Positions 18,696-29,023 of a stretch of 64,000 nt of DNA are shown piece after piece. The DNA comes from Pseudomonadota bacterium (lineage in GTDB: Bacteria > Pseudomonadota > Gammaproteobacteria > Steroidobacterales > Steroidobacteraceae). Below the pieces are notes generated by a model. That model saw only the letters and a list, made by a program, of their open reading frames with translations. It had not been told where the DNA came from and ran no database searches. The position numbers were made by a program, and so were the translations under genes. Positions within the stretch are counted from its first letter, which is position 1. The number at the start of each line of letters is the position of its first letter. Location: assembly GCA_021816775.1 (NCBI GenBank), contig JAKAXA010000003.1, positions 144,158-208,157 on the forward strand, written 5' to 3'.

Positions 18696-19619
18696 ATGGA
18701 GCTGATTCGCGGACTCAATGGCTTGACCGAGCCCCGGCGGGGCTGCGTCGTCACCATCGGGAGCTTCGACGGGATTCACCTCGGTCACCAGGCGCTGCTT
18801 GAGTGCCTGGCGGGGCACGCGCGGCAGCTCGCTCGCGCCTCGATGGTGCTCACCTTCGAGCCGATGCCGCGCGAGTACTTCGCGCCGGCGCTCTGCCCGG
18901 CGCGCCTGACCACCTTGCGCGAGCGCTGGAAGGTGTTCGAGCGGCACGGGGTGCAGGTGCTGTGGCTGCTGCGCTTCGCCGAGCCGCTGCGCTGCCTCTC
19001 CGGCGAGGCGTTCGCCCAGCTGCTCGCGCGGCAGCTGCGCGCGCCGCTGGTCGTGGTCGGACACGACTTTCGCTTCGGGCGCAATGGCGAGGCGACCGCC
19101 GAGTCTCTGTGCGAGGCCGGGCGCCGGTTGGGGTTCGCCACCGAGGTGGTGGCGCCGGTGACGCTCGATGGCGAGCGCGTGAGCAGCAGCGCCGTGCGCG
19201 AGGCGCTCGCGAGCGGGCAGTTTGCGCGCGCCGAGCGGCTGCTGGGGCGGCCCTACAGCATGAGCGGGCGGGTGGTCGGCGGCGAGCGGCTCGGCCGGCG
19301 CCTCGGTTACCCGACCGCGAACCTGCGTCTGGAGCGGCGGCGCTCGCCGCTCGAGGGCATCTTTGCCGTGCGGGTGCACGGCATCGCCGCCGGGCCCCTG
19401 CCGGCGGTGGCGAGTCTCGGCCGGCGGCCGACCGTGGGCGGCGGGCCGATGCTGCTCGAGGTGCACGTGTTCGATTTTTCCGCCGACCTGTACGGCCGGC
19501 GGATTGAAGTGGAGTTCGTGGCCAAGCTGCGCGACGAGGCGCGCTTCGAGGACCTCGGGGCGCTCGTGGCGCAGATGCACCGGGATGCCGAGGCGGCCCG
19601 AGCGATTCTGAGGGTTTGA
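18696..19619 (+). CDS. ribF: bifunctional riboflavin kinase / FAD synthetase
   Basis: The 307-residue enzyme phosphorylates riboflavin to FMN and adenylylates FMN to FAD. The N-terminal nucleotidyl-transferase domain shows [15 protein letters not shown] (the HxGH element), [14 protein letters not shown] and [10 protein letters not shown]. The C-terminal kinase domain shows [19 protein letters not shown] and [17 protein letters not shown]. It is 36 bp upstream of ileS, the conserved ribF-ileS-lspA-ispH order. Confidence 0.97.
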   Translation: MELIRGLNGLTEPRRGCVVTIGSFDGIHLGHQALLECLAGHARQLARASMVLTFEPMPREYFAPALCPARLTTLRERWKVFERHGVQVLWLLRFAEPLRCLSGEAFAQLLARQLRAPLVVVGHDFRFGRNGEATAESLCEAGRRLGFATEVVAPVTLDGERVSSSAVREALASGQFARAERLLGRPYSMSGRVVGGERLGRRLGYPTANLRLERRRSPLEGIFAVRVHGIAAGPLPAVASLGRRPTVGGGPMLLEVHVFDFSADLYGRRIEVEFVAKLRDEARFEDLGALVAQMHRDAEAARAILRV

Positions 19620-19654
19620 TCCGGCCGCGGGCCGGGGACGGCGACGGCGAGTTC

Positions 19655-22480
19655 ATGTCCGATTACAAACACACGATCAACCTGCCTGCAACACGCTTTC
19701 CGATGAAGGCGGACCTCGCTCAGCGCGAGCCGGCGATGGTGGCCTCCTGGGACGAGCGCGGCATCTATGCCAAGCTGCGCGAGCGCTCGCGCGGGCGGCC
19801 GCGCTTCGTGCTGCACGACGGGCCTCCCTATGCCAACGGCGTGATCCACATCGGACATGCCGTCAACAAGATCCTCAAGGACATCATCGTCAAGGCGCGC
19901 TCCCTCGAGGGCTTCGATGCGCCCTACATCCCCGGCTGGGACTGCCACGGCCTGCCGATCGAGCTGCAGGTCGAGAAGAAGCACGGCCGGGCGGGCGGGC
20001 GGCTTGATGCGGCCGCCTTTCGCGCCGCCTGCCGCGCCTACGCGGCCGAGCAGATCGAGCTGCAGCGGCGGGACTTCAAGCGCCTCGGGGTGCTCGGCGA
20101 CTGGGAGCGGCCCTATCTCACCATGTCGCCGCGTTACGAGGCGCAGCAGATCCGCGCCCTCGGGCGCATCATCCGCAACGGTCACGTCTACAAGGGCGTC
20201 AAGCCCGTGCACTGGTGTCTCGATTGTCGCTCGGCGCTCGCCGAGGCGGAGGTCGAGTACGCGGACCGGACTTCTCCGGCGGTCGATGTGGGCTTCCGGG
20301 TCGTCGACCTCGAGGATCTCGCCCGGCGTTTCGCGCTTGCGCCCGAGGCGCTGGGCGGTGAGCCCGTCGAGCTCGTGATCTGGACCACCACGCCGTGGAC
20401 GCTGCCGGCGAATCAGGCCGTGGCCCTCGGCGAGACGCTCCGCTATGCGCTGCTCGAGACCGAGATCGCCGGCCAGCGGCGCCGGCTGATCCTGGCGTCG
20501 GAGCTGATCGAAGCGTGCCTCAAGCGCTACGGTGCGGCTGCCCACCGGGTGCTCGCCGAGGGCGAGGGCCGCGCGCTCGAGGGGCTCTTGCTCGCGCATC
20601 CTTTCCAGAACCGGCAGGTGCCGGTGGTTCTCGCCGAGCACGTCACCCTCGATGCCGGCACGGGCGCGGTGCACACCGCGCCCGGCCACGGCCAGGAGGA
20701 CTTCGCGGTCGGGCAGCGCTACGGGCTCGCGGTGCTGAACCCGGTGGGCAGCGACGGGCGCTTCCTGCCCGGCACGCCGCTCGTGGCGGGGCTGCGCGTC
20801 GATGAGGCCAACCCGGTGCTGATCGAGGCGCTGCGCGAGCGCGGGCGGCTGCTCGCGCACGAGCCGTTCCTGCACAGCTACCCGCACTGCTGGCGGCACA
20901 AGAGCCCGGTCATCTTCCGCGCCACGCCGCAGTGGTTCATCGGCATGGACACCAACGGGCTGCGCGAGCACGCGCTGCGCGACATCAAGCAGGTGACCTG
21001 GACGCCCGAGTGGGGCGAGCAGCGCATCAGCGGCATGATCGAAGTGCGCCCCGACTGGTGCATCTCGCGCCAGCGGCTCTGGGGCGTGCCGATCGCGCTG
21101 TTCGTGCGCGCCGGCAGCGGGGAGCTGCATCCGCGCACCGCCGAGCTGATCGAAGCGGTCGCCGCGCGCGTCGAGCGCGAGGGCATCGAAGCCTGGTTCG
21201 CGCTCGATCCGGCGCAGCTCCTGGGCGAGGAGGCGAGCGAGTACGAGAAGGTCACCGACGTCATGGACGTGTGGGCCGACTCGGGGCTCTCGTTCGAGTG
21301 CGTCGGTCACGAGCGCCCCGAGATCGCCTCGCCCGTCGATCTGTACCTGGAGGGCTCGGACCAGCACCGCGGCTGGTTCCACAGCTCGCTGCTGATGTCC
21401 GAGGCGCTCTATGAGCGCGCCCCGTACCGCGGCGTGCTCACCCACGGGTTCACGGTCGATGAGCAGGGACGCAAGCAATCGAAGTCCCTCGGCAACGTGG
21501 TCGCGCCGCAGAAGGTGATGCAGAGCCTCGGGGCGGACGTGCTGCGCCTGTGGGTTTCGGCCACCGACTACGCCAACGAGATGAGCGTGTCGGACGAGAT
21601 CTTGAAGCGCATGTCGGATTCCTACCGGCGCATCCGCAACACCGCGCGTTACCTGCTCGGCAACCTCGATGGATTCGATCCGGCGCGCGATGCGGTGGCG
21701 CCGGGTGAGCTGCTCGAGCTTGACCGCTGGGCGCTCGGGCGCGCCGCGGCGCTGCAGCAGGAGATCCGCGACGCCTACCGCCGCTACGCGTTTCACCTGG
21801 TCTACCAGAAGGTGCACAACTTCTGCAGCGTCGAGCTCGGCGCGTTCTACCTCGATGTGCTGAAGGACCGCATGTACACGCTGCCTGCGGCCTCGCGCGC
21901 ACGCCGCTCGGCGCAGACCGCGATGTACCACATCAGCGAGAGCATGGTGCGCTGGCTCGCCCCGATCCTCTCGTTCACCGCCGAGGAGATCTGGCAGTAC
22001 CTGCCGGGCAAGCGCGAGGAATCGGTGTTCCTGGCCAGCTGGCATGAGCTGGGGCAGGTGCCGGCCTGCGCGATCGACTGGACGGCGCTGCTCGCGCTGC
22101 GCGCCGATGTCACGCGCGAGCTCGAGAAGCTGCGCGATGCGGGACAGATCGGCGCGCCGCTCGATGCCGAGGTCGACGTATACTGCGGGGCCGGGCAGTA
22201 CGAGCGGTTCGCGGCGCTCGGGCAGGAGCTGCGCTTCTTTTTCATCACCTCGCATGCCCGCGTGCACCGCCTCCCCGGCGCTCCCCCGGCCGGCGCCGCC
22301 CCGGCGGTCAACACCGGGCGCGAGGATGTGTGGGTGGCCGTCAAGGCCACGCATGACGCGAAATGCGTGCGCTGCTGGCAGCGCCGCCCCGATGTCGGGG
22401 CCAACGCCGCGCACCCGCAGCTGTGCGGCCGGTGCATCATCAACGTCGAGGGCCCGGGCGAGGAACGGCACTTCCTATGA
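19655..22480 (+). CDS. ileS: isoleucyl-tRNA synthetase
   Basis: The 941-residue class I synthetase charges tRNA-Ile. It carries HIGH at residues 65-68, the KMSKS loop as KQSKS at 607-611, an editing domain ([14 protein letters not shown]) and a C-terminal zinc finger with CVRCW and CGRC pairs typical of bacterial type-1 IleRS. I chose ATG 19655 ([11 protein letters not shown]), the usual N-terminus of the family; the frame extends 13 codons upstream to an ATT-like start without homology. The last base pairs overlap lspA in an ATGA. Confidence 0.98.
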   Translation: MSDYKHTINLPATRFPMKADLAQREPAMVASWDERGIYAKLRERSRGRPRFVLHDGPPYANGVIHIGHAVNKILKDIIVKARSLEGFDAPYIPGWDCHGLPIELQVEKKHGRAGGRLDAAAFRAACRAYAAEQIELQRRDFKRLGVLGDWERPYLTMSPRYEAQQIRALGRIIRNGHVYKGVKPVHWCLDCRSALAEAEVEYADRTSPAVDVGFRVVDLEDLARRFALAPEALGGEPVELVIWTTTPWTLPANQAVALGETLRYALLETEIAGQRRRLILASELIEACLKRYGAAAHRVLAEGEGRALEGLLLAHPFQNRQVPVVLAEHVTLDAGTGAVHTAPGHGQEDFAVGQRYGLAVLNPVGSDGRFLPGTPLVAGLRVDEANPVLIEALRERGRLLAHEPFLHSYPHCWRHKSPVIFRATPQWFIGMDTNGLREHALRDIKQVTWTPEWGEQRISGMIEVRPDWCISRQRLWGVPIALFVRAGSGELHPRTAELIEAVAARVEREGIEAWFALDPAQLLGEEASEYEKVTDVMDVWADSGLSFECVGHERPEIASPVDLYLEGSDQHRGWFHSSLLMSEALYERAPYRGVLTHGFTVDEQGRKQSKSLGNVVAPQKVMQSLGADVLRLWVSATDYANEMSVSDEILKRMSDSYRRIRNTARYLLGNLDGFDPARDAVAPGELLELDRWALGRAAALQQEIRDAYRRYAFHLVYQKVHNFCSVELGAFYLDVLKDRMYTLPAASRARRSAQTAMYHISESMVRWLAPILSFTAEEIWQYLPGKREESVFLASWHELGQVPACAIDWTALLALRADVTRELEKLRDAGQIGAPLDAEVDVYCGAGQYERFAALGQELRFFFITSHARVHRLPGAPPAGAAPAVNTGREDVWVAVKATHDAKCVRCWQRRPDVGANAAHPQLCGRCIINVEGPGEERHFL

Positions 22481-23037
22481 GCACAGAGAACGAACCGCGC
22501 GCCACCGGCACTGCTGCCTCCGGGCCGCGCCCGCTCAGCGGCCGGGTCTGGCTCGCGCTCTCGCTCGGGGTCATCGGGCTCGACCAGTGGAGCAAGGCCT
22601 GGGTGGTGCGGCACCTGAGCTTCCATGTCGCGCGGCCCATCCTCCCGATGCTCGATCTGACGCTCGCCTACAACACCGGCGCGGCGTTCAGTTTTCTTGC
22701 CGACCAGACCGGCTGGCAGCGCTGGGTGCTCACCGTGCTCGCGCTGGTGGTGGCGGTGCTGATCATCGGCTACCTCGGCCGGCTCGAGGCGCGCCGCCAG
22801 AGCCTCCTGTGCGCGGCCCTTGCGCTCATCCTCGGCGGGGCGCTCGGCAATCTCATCGACCGGCTGCGCCTGGGGTACGTGGTGGATTTCATCAGCGCGC
22901 ACTGGCACGGACACTACTTTCCGGCGTTCAATATGGCGGATTCATCGATCACCATCGGGGCGGCGCTGCTGCTGATCGATCTGTGGCGCGAGAGCCGCCG
23001 CGCCGCGACGAGCCCATCCCGACAGGAGGACATCTGA
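22477..23037 (+). CDS. lspA: lipoprotein signal peptidase (signal peptidase II)
   Basis: The 186-residue inner-membrane aspartyl protease cleaves prolipoprotein signal peptides. Four hydrophobic segments are visible, and the conserved catalytic regions hold D137 (GYVVDF) and D155 (FNMADSSI). The [11 protein letters not shown] motif is also conserved. It starts inside the ileS stop (ATGA, 4-bp overlap) and its stop overlaps the ispH start by one base, so translation of the three genes is coupled. Confidence 0.96.
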   Translation: MSTENEPRATGTAASGPRPLSGRVWLALSLGVIGLDQWSKAWVVRHLSFHVARPILPMLDLTLAYNTGAAFSFLADQTGWQRWVLTVLALVVAVLIIGYLGRLEARRQSLLCAALALILGGALGNLIDRLRLGYVVDFISAHWHGHYFPAFNMADSSITIGAALLLIDLWRESRRAATSPSRQEDI

Positions 23038-23975
23038 TGCAAGTGCTGCTGGCCAATCCGCGCGGGTTCTGCGCCGGCGTCGACCGGGCCATCGACATCG
23101 TCGAGCGGGCCATCGACATGTTCGGGGCGCCGATCTATGTCCGCCACGAGGTGGTGCACAACCGCCACGTGGTCGATCGGCTGCGCGAGCGCGGCGCGGT
23201 GTTCGTCGAGGAGCTGCGCGAGGTGCCCGCCGGCGCGACCGTCATATTCTCCGCCCACGGGGTGTCCCATGCGGTGGAGGACGAGGCGCGCGAGCGCGGC
23301 CTGAAGGTCTTCGATGCCACCTGTCCGCTCGTGACCAAGGTGCACATGGAAGTGCAGCGCTACGCGCGGGAGGGGCGTGAGGTGATCCTCATCGGGCACG
23401 CCGGGCACCCGGAAGTCGAAGGCACCATGGGACGCTTCGACACCTCCTTCGGCGGACGGATGTACCTGGTGGGCAATGCCGAGGAGGCCGAGCGTCTCGC
23501 GGTGAGCGATCCGGCGCGGCTGGCGTTCGTGACCCAGACCACCCTCTCGGTCGATGACACCGCGGAGATCGTCGGCACGCTGAAGCGCCGGTTCACCGAG
23601 CTCGCCACCCCGCGCAAGGAGGACATCTGCTACGCCACGCAGAACCGCCAGGATTCGGTCAAGAGGCTGCTCACGGAGTGCGACATCCTGATCGTGGTGG
23701 GCTCGCGGGCCAGTTCCAACTCCAACCGTCTGCGCGAGCTCGCCGAGCGGGCGGGAGTGCCCGGATACCTGGTCGATGGGCCCCAGGACCTCAAGCGCGA
23801 ATGGTTCGAGGGCAAGCGCTGCGTGGGGCTCACCGCGGGCGCCTCGGCGCCGGAGGTGCTGGTGCGTGGTGTGCTGGATCAGTTGCACGCGTGGGGCGCG
23901 CAGATGCCGCGCGAGGTCGCCGGGCGCGAGGAGAAAGTGACGTTCGGCCTGCCGCGGGAGCTCAGGCGCGCCTAG
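23037..23975 (+). CDS. ispH: 4-hydroxy-3-methylbut-2-enyl diphosphate reductase
   Basis: The 312-residue iron-sulfur enzyme is the last step of the MEP isoprenoid pathway. The three cluster cysteines are C12 (GFCAGV), C96 (ATCPLV) and C198 (DICYATQ). The E-x-x-H region [10 protein letters not shown] and [10 protein letters not shown] are also present. AGGAGG lies 7 nt before ATG 23037, which overlaps the lspA stop in TGATG. Its own stop sits in a CTAG palindrome that also stops the convergent acyltransferase gene. Confidence 0.97.
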   Translation: MQVLLANPRGFCAGVDRAIDIVERAIDMFGAPIYVRHEVVHNRHVVDRLRERGAVFVEELREVPAGATVIFSAHGVSHAVEDEARERGLKVFDATCPLVTKVHMEVQRYAREGREVILIGHAGHPEVEGTMGRFDTSFGGRMYLVGNAEEAERLAVSDPARLAFVTQTTLSVDDTAEIVGTLKRRFTELATPRKEDICYATQNRQDSVKRLLTECDILIVVGSRASSNSNRLRELAERAGVPGYLVDGPQDLKREWFEGKRCVGLTAGASAPEVLVRGVLDQLHAWGAQMPREVAGREEKVTFGLPRELRRA

Positions 23976-24910
23976 CGGCCGGCGTAGAGGGACTTCTTCA
24001 GCTTCCAGCGCTTGTGCGACCAGGGCCAGTCGGAGGGCGTCTCGATGATCTGCTGCTCGACGGCGCGCACGTAGCGCTCAGTGAGCTCCCCGGGCGCAAG
24101 CGCCTCGCCCGGCGCCGACAGCGGCCGGAATTCCATCTCGTAGTAGCCGCGCCGCACGCGCCGCATGGCGATGAAGAACACCGGGAAGCGCGTGACGCGG
24201 GAGATCTCCTCCGGGCCCATGAAGAAGGCGGTGTCGCGGTTGAGAAAGCGCGTCCAGTGCTTGCGCTCGCTCGTGGTCGGCTCCTGATCGGCCACCATCG
24301 CGACCGCGCGCGCGATACGGCCGCGCTGGATGATGTCCGCGAGCAGCTGCTTGGCCGGAATCAGCCGGCAGCCGAAGCGGCTGCGGACCTTTCTCATCTC
24401 GCGCTCGGCCCACACATCGACCAGCGGCTTGTAGGCGGCCTCGAGCGGATAGCCGAGCTCGAGCGAGAGTGCGAGCAGCATCCACTCCCAGTTGCATTGA
24501 TGCGCCGCGGCGAGCAGTACCGAGCGCCCCTCGGCGAGGTGCGAGCGCGGCGCCTCGAGGTTCACGATGCGCACGCGACGGCGGAACTCGCGCTCCGACA
24601 GGCTCGCCGACTTGATCACCTCGACCAGCATCTCGGCGAAGCCCTGGTAATAGCGGCGGCGGACCTCGCGCATGCGCGCCTCGCCCCAATCGGGGAAGGC
24701 GCGCGAGAGATTCTCGCGCACCACCGCATCGCGGTACGGGAAGACGCGGAAGGCGAGCCAGCCGAGCAGGTCCGCCAGGCCGTACAGCAGCGCCAGCGGG
24801 ACCCGCGAGACCAGCCGCACCCACCAGGCCGGCGGCGCCTCGCGGGGGGCCGGCCGTGGCGGGGCGGGATCGGGCGGTTGCACAGGGGTGGCTTGCGGCT
24901 CGGCGGACAT
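23972..24910 (-). CDS. lipid A biosynthesis acyltransferase (LpxL/HtrB family)
   Basis: The 312-residue inner-membrane enzyme adds a secondary acyl chain to lipid A. It shows an N-terminal hydrophobic segment ([18 protein letters not shown]), the acyltransferase histidine in [40 protein letters not shown] and a C-terminal WPWSHKRWK. The order of these motifs fits LpxL/LpxM; which acyl position it serves cannot be told. I use ATG 24910 ([10 protein letters not shown]) although earlier in-frame ATG codons at 24961 and beyond exist; no clear ribosome-binding site decides. Confidence 0.9.
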   Translation of the reverse strand: MSAEPQATPVQPPDPAPPRPAPREAPPAWWVRLVSRVPLALLYGLADLLGWLAFRVFPYRDAVVRENLSRAFPDWGEARMREVRRRYYQGFAEMLVEVIKSASLSEREFRRRVRIVNLEAPRSHLAEGRSVLLAAAHQCNWEWMLLALSLELGYPLEAAYKPLVDVWAEREMRKVRSRFGCRLIPAKQLLADIIQRGRIARAVAMVADQEPTTSERKHWTRFLNRDTAFFMGPEEISRVTRFPVFFIAMRRVRRGYYEMEFRPLSAPGEALAPGELTERYVRAVEQQIIETPSDWPWSHKRWKLKKSLYAGR

Positions 24911-25118
24911 GTTGGCGACGGTTTGCGATCCTGCGGCCCGTTCGCCGCGCGACTGGGGCATGGTAGCGGCCCGCGCCGCGCATGCAAGCGCGCTGGGCTG
25001 CGGTGCGCGGGGGGGCACTGCGCGGGGTGATCCGGCCGGTATCAGGCCGGCGCGGCGCGGCCTATACTGCGACCCGGGTCACGCGGGCGCGTAGTGCGAC
25101 CTGCTACGGTCAGTGCCG

Positions 25119-25472
25119 ATGTCACGGCGGGTTACCCCTTGCGCCGATGAGTTGAAGCGTCTGCTGGGGGGGTTGCTGTGTCTGCGGACGGGCAGCGCAA
25201 ACCGCCTGCCGGGCTTTGCCGAGCCGATCCTGGTCTATCTGGGGACTCGGCCCGATGCCGCGGTCAGGATGGGTGAGCTGCGCGAACGGCTCGGCCTCGG
25301 CCAATCGCGTGCGAGCCGGCTGTGCGCCGCGCTCAAGCGCGCCGGCCTGGTGGACATCACGACGGCCGAGGAGGACCGCCGGGCTTCGTGGGTGCGGTTG
25401 ACCTCAGCGGGGCGTGAGCTCGTCGAAGAATGCACGAGCGCACTGCGCGCCAGCCTGCCTCCCGGCGCATAA
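25119..25472 (+). CDS. MarR-like winged-helix regulator
   Basis: This small protein of 117 residues contains a winged-helix pattern: MGELRERLGLGQSRASRLCAALKRAGLV as helix-turn-helix (residues about 47-74) and a wing ending DRRASWVRLTSAGRELV. The DRR-x-x-x-V-x-LT signature is typical of MarR. It is shorter than most MarR proteins (about 140), lacking part of the dimerisation helices. GTG 25113 is an alternative start. It lies just upstream of copA but copA has its own MerR-type operator, so a direct link is uncertain. The ligand is unknown. Confidence 0.75.
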   Translation: MSRRVTPCADELKRLLGGLLCLRTGSANRLPGFAEPILVYLGTRPDAAVRMGELRERLGLGQSRASRLCAALKRAGLVDITTAEEDRRASWVRLTSAGRELVEECTSALRASLPPGA

Positions 25473-25536
25473 ATCCGTTTACGGCTCGATCTGCAGGCGG
25501 ATGGGTTGGCGGGCAGGGCGACCCGCCGGACACCCC

Positions 25537-25568
25537 TTGACTCGGGAGCCGGCTCCAGACCGTAGGAT
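25537..25568 (+). promoter_or_regulatory. MerR-family operator/promoter upstream of copA
   Basis: TTGACT (25537-25542) and TAGGAT (25563-25568) are separated by 20 bp, the over-long spacer that MerR-family activators need. Inside it is the dyad GGAGCCGGCTCC (25545-25556), extended by further pairing on both sides. The design matches CueR/ZntR-type promoters; the copA start lies 49 bp downstream of the -10 box. Confidence 0.7.
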
Positions 25569-25616
25569 GGCGTTCATCCGGCGCCGTTCCGGCGCTCAAC
25601 CACCCAGGAGCCGAGC

Positions 25617-28016
25617 GTGGCCGTTCCTGCCGTCCACATGGGATCCGATCAGGTGAGTCTGCCGATCGAGGGCATGACCTGCGCGACCTGCGCCTCGCGG
25701 GTGGAGCGTGCCCTGAATGGCCTGCCGTCGGTGAGCGCCACGGTGAATCTCGCGACCGAGCGGGCCGATGTGCGCTTCGATGCCGCGCAGGTGAGCGCTG
25801 CGCAGCTCGCCGATGCGGTCCGTGCAGCCGGCTACGAGGTGCCGCAGGAAACCCGTGAGCTCGCGGTCTCGGGCATGACCTGCGCCACGTGCGCGCTGCG
25901 TGTGGAGAAGGCGCTGCGCTCGGTCCCGGGCGTGCTCGGGGCGACGGTCAATCTGGCAACCGAGCGGGCGACGGTGCAGGGCATTGGCGCAGCGGCCGCG
26001 CCGGCGGCGCTGATCGGCGCGGTGCAGCGCGCCGGCTACGACGCCGAGCTCACCGGCGATGCGGCTCGCGAGGCGCGCCTCGAAGCCGAGCAGGCCGGGC
26101 GATTCCGTCGTGAGAGCCTGCGCCTCGGCGCAGCGGCGCTGCTCAGTGTTCCGCTGCTGCTGCCGATGCTGGGCGTGGCGCTCTCCCCGTGGCTGCAGCT
26201 CTGCCTCGCCACCCCGGTGCAGCTGATCATCGGCGCGCGCTTTTACCGCGGCGCCTGGAAGGCGCTGCGCTCGGGGGTCGGCAACATGGATGTGCTGGTC
26301 GCGCTCGGCACTTCTGCGGCCTACTTCTACAGTCTCTGGCTCCTGCTCACGCGCACGCACCCGCCGCTGTATTTCGATTCCGCCGCCGTGGTGATCGCCC
26401 TCGTGACTGCGGGCAAATGGCTCGAGGCGCGCGCCAAGCGCGCCACCACTGCGGCGATCCGCCAACTCATGTCGCTGCGTCCGCAGCGTGCGCGCGTGCT
26501 GCGCGAGGGCGGGGAGGTCGAGATTCCGATCGAAGCGGTCGCGATCGGCGACCTGGTGATCGTTCGACCCGGCGAGCGAGTCCCCGTCGACGGCATCGTG
26601 CGCAGCGGCACGAGCGAGCTCGACGAGAGCCTGCTGACCGGAGAGAGCCTGCCAATCACGCGCTCGGTGGGCGATCCGGTGACCGGCGGGGCCATCAACG
26701 GCAGCGGCCTGCTGCGCATCGAGACCCGCGCGAGCGCCGAGCACTCCGTGCTGGCGCGCATCATCGCGCTGGTCGAGGGCGCCCAGGCGCGCAAGCCCCC
26801 CGTGCAGCGGCTGGTCGATCGCGTGGCCGCGGTGTTCGTCCCGGTCGTGCTGGCCGTGGCGCTCGCGGCGTGGCTCGGCTGGTGGCTGCTCGCCGGGCAG
26901 TTCGGTGCCGGGCTGATCGCGGCCGTGTCCGTGCTGGTGATCGCCTGTCCGTGCGCGCTCGGGCTCGCGACGCCGACGGCGCTGATGGTGGGCACGGGCG
27001 CCGCCGCGCGGGCCGGCATTCTGATCCGCGACGCCGAGGCGCTCGAGGGAGCCCATCGGCTCGATACCGTGGTGTTCGACAAGACCGGCACGCTCACTGA
27101 GGGGCGTGCGGCGGTGGTGGCGGTGGTGGCCGCGGGCCTGCCCGAGCGGGATCTGCTCGCCCTGACGGCGGCGGCGCAGAGCGGCAGCGAACACCCGCTC
27201 GCCCGCGCCGTACTCGCCCGTGCGCAAGCCGAGGGTGTGGCGCTTGCGGCGCTCAAGGATTTTCAGGCTCACCCCGGCGAGGGACTGACCGCGCGCCTGA
27301 CGGACCGACGCGTGGCGGTGGGCAACCGGGCCCTCATGCGCAGGCTCGCTGTGCCGATCGCCGGCGGTGAAGCCGAGGCCGCCCGTCTCGAAGGGCAGGG
27401 ACGCACGCTCATGTGGGTGGCGGACGTGACCGATGCGCCGCGCTGGCTCGGGCTCCTCGCCTGCGCCGATCCGGTCAAGCCCGCAGCGCTCGCCGCGGTG
27501 CGGCAGCTGCAGGCCATCGGTGTCGAGACCGTGCTGCTCACCGGCGATCACGCGAGCGCCGCGCAGCCGGTGGCCGCCGCGCTCGGCATCCGGCACGTGC
27601 TGAGCGAGGTGCCGCCCGCCGGGAAGGCCGAGCAGGTGCGGCGGCTGCAGGCCGCCGGGCGGCGTGTCGGCATGGTCGGCGATGGCGTCAACGACGCGCC
27701 GGCGCTGGCGGCGGCCGATGTCGGCATGGCCATGGGCACCGGCGCGGATGCCGCGCTAGAGACGGCCTCGATCACGCTGATGCGCGGCGACCCGCGACTG
27801 GTGGGCGATGCCATCGCGGTGAGCCGCGCGACCTACCGCAAGATCCGCCAGGGGCTGTTCTGGGCGTTCTTCTACAATGCCATCGGCCTGCCGGCCGCAG
27901 CCCTCGGCCTGCTCAACCCGATGATCGCCGGCGCGGCCATGGCGCTCTCTTCGGTGAGCGTCGTGTCAAACGCGCTGCTGCTGCGCCGCTGGCGCCCGGC
28001 GGCCGGCCGCTCGTAG
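25617..28016 (+). CDS. copA: copper-translocating P1B-type ATPase
   Basis: The 799-residue pump exports Cu(I) to the periplasm. It has two N-terminal HMA domains (GMTCATCASRVE and GMTCATCALRVE), the actuator TGES loop, the CPC metal site at C444-P-C446, the phosphorylation D488 in DKTGTL, HP in SEHPLAR and the hinge GDGVNDAPAL. Late TM segments carry FFYNAIGLPAA (YN) and MALSSVS (MxxSS), the P1B-1 signature for Cu(I). I keep GTG 25617 because AGGAG lies 6 nt upstream; ATG 25638 is possible. The MerR-type promoter at 25537 lies directly upstream, so metal-induced transcription is expected. Confidence 0.96.
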   Translation: MAVPAVHMGSDQVSLPIEGMTCATCASRVERALNGLPSVSATVNLATERADVRFDAAQVSAAQLADAVRAAGYEVPQETRELAVSGMTCATCALRVEKALRSVPGVLGATVNLATERATVQGIGAAAAPAALIGAVQRAGYDAELTGDAAREARLEAEQAGRFRRESLRLGAAALLSVPLLLPMLGVALSPWLQLCLATPVQLIIGARFYRGAWKALRSGVGNMDVLVALGTSAAYFYSLWLLLTRTHPPLYFDSAAVVIALVTAGKWLEARAKRATTAAIRQLMSLRPQRARVLREGGEVEIPIEAVAIGDLVIVRPGERVPVDGIVRSGTSELDESLLTGESLPITRSVGDPVTGGAINGSGLLRIETRASAEHSVLARIIALVEGAQARKPPVQRLVDRVAAVFVPVVLAVALAAWLGWWLLAGQFGAGLIAAVSVLVIACPCALGLATPTALMVGTGAAARAGILIRDAEALEGAHRLDTVVFDKTGTLTEGRAAVVAVVAAGLPERDLLALTAAAQSGSEHPLARAVLARAQAEGVALAALKDFQAHPGEGLTARLTDRRVAVGNRALMRRLAVPIAGGEAEAARLEGQGRTLMWVADVTDAPRWLGLLACADPVKPAALAAVRQLQAIGVETVLLTGDHASAAQPVAAALGIRHVLSEVPPAGKAEQVRRLQAAGRRVGMVGDGVNDAPALAAADVGMAMGTGADAALETASITLMRGDPRLVGDAIAVSRATYRKIRQGLFWAFFYNAIGLPAAALGLLNPMIAGAAMALSSVSVVSNALLLRRWRPAAGRS

Positions 28017-28028
28017 GCGCGCGCCGCC

Positions 28029-28862
28029 TCAGCGCCGCGCCGCCGGGGGCTGTGCGTAGGCGTCGAGCCACCGTTGCGTCGGCAGGCCGACCTGGGTTTT
28101 CCAGGCACCCTTTCGCGCTCGGTAGAGCAACGTGGGCGTGCCGTTGCCGCCGATATCGCTCATGGCGTTCAGATGGGTCTTCAGCACCGTCAGGATGTCC
28201 GGCGCGATCCGCCGCGCCGGGGCGATGCCGCCATGCTCGCGCGCCACGTCGAAGCGGTCCTCGTCGATGCGCAGTGCGAGCGCCGGGTTCGCGGCCCCGA
28301 GGATGGCCGCCGCGCGCGCCTGGCTGGTGCGCTCGAGAAAGCCCACCAGCACCCAGCGCACCTGCAGCCGGCCGGCGCCGATGAGCGGCTCGGCCATGTG
28401 ATAGAAGCGGTAGCAGAAGCTGCAGTTCGGATCGATGATGGCGTAGAGCAGCGGGGCGCGCGGGGAGCCCTCGACGATCAGGTGACCGGCATGCTCGAGC
28501 CGGCCGATGACGGCGGCGGTATCGACCGGCGCGTAGCGCTGGCTGTACACGGCGTTGAGCGGGACGCTCTGCGGGGAGATCAGCTCGCCGGTGAAGAGGT
28601 AACCGTGCGAGCCGTAGACCACCTGGGTGCTGCCTCTGAAGCGCACCACATAGCCGGTCAGTCCCGGAACGTCGCTCGCGAAACGCGTGAGCAGCTTGAC
28701 CGTGCCGCTGTGGATCAGCGACGCGAGCGCCGGCGGCGGCGGCGGCAGGTTCGAGGCGCGCTCGGCGGCCCGGGTGGCGGGCACCGGGGCGATCAGGAGC
28801 GAGGCGAGGCCGAGTGTGGCGATGCGCGCCGCGTGCGGCGCGCGGTTCAGCGATGTGAGCAC
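28029..28862 (-). CDS. periplasmic DsbC/DsbG-like thiol-disulfide isomerase
   Basis: The 277-residue secreted protein has a signal peptide (ARIATLGLASLLIAPVPATRA), an N-terminal dimerisation-like region (LTGYVVRFRGSTQVVYGSHG) and a thioredoxin fold with active site DPNCSFCYRFY (C147 and C150). The late GNGTPTLLYR holds the cis-proline. CSFC differs from CGYC of DsbC and CPYC of DsbG. I chose GTG 28862 because GGAG lies 5 nt upstream and the signal peptide follows; the frame extends to 28913. It lies between copA and the HMA protein, convergent to copA and divergent to the HMA gene. It may help repair copper-oxidised periplasmic thiols, by inference. Confidence 0.85.
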   Translation of the reverse strand: MLTSLNRAPHAARIATLGLASLLIAPVPATRAAERASNLPPPPPALASLIHSGTVKLLTRFASDVPGLTGYVVRFRGSTQVVYGSHGYLFTGELISPQSVPLNAVYSQRYAPVDTAAVIGRLEHAGHLIVEGSPRAPLLYAIIDPNCSFCYRFYHMAEPLIGAGRLQVRWVLVGFLERTSQARAAAILGAANPALALRIDEDRFDVAREHGGIAPARRIAPDILTVLKTHLNAMSDIGGNGTPTLLYRARKGAWKTQVGLPTQRWLDAYAQPPAARR

Positions 28863-28965
28863 GGATTCTCCGGTGCCATTTATGGAGTGGCGCGCCGGGA
28901 CCGGGTCCCGCACAGCGCGCGCCGGCGGCAGTGTACGTGAACCCGGCGCATGCCGCTGCCGGGGC

Positions 28966-28997
28966 TTGACCCTGGAGTGCGCTCCAGGGCGTATCGT
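28966..28997 (+). promoter_or_regulatory. MerR-family operator/promoter upstream of the small HMA gene
   Basis: TTGACC (28966-28971) and TATCGT (28992-28997) are 20 bp apart. The spacer holds a perfect inverted repeat, CCCTGGAG (28970-28977) and CTCCAGGG (28982-28989), separated by TGCG. This closely resembles ZntR/CadR/CueR-type sites and parallels the copA promoter at 25537. Confidence 0.78.
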
Positions 28998-29023
28998 GGC
29001 ATCGTCAGGAATGGGAGCAGACC

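Noticed and set aside
19307..22471. 1054-residue minus-strand open frame opposite ileS
   Set aside because: It is antisense to a clear IleRS, is rich in Arg, His, Ala and Leu, and has no domain; long shadow frames are expected at this GC content.
25596..27596. 666-residue minus-strand open frame opposite copA
   Set aside because: Antisense shadow; CopA motifs on the plus strand are complete.
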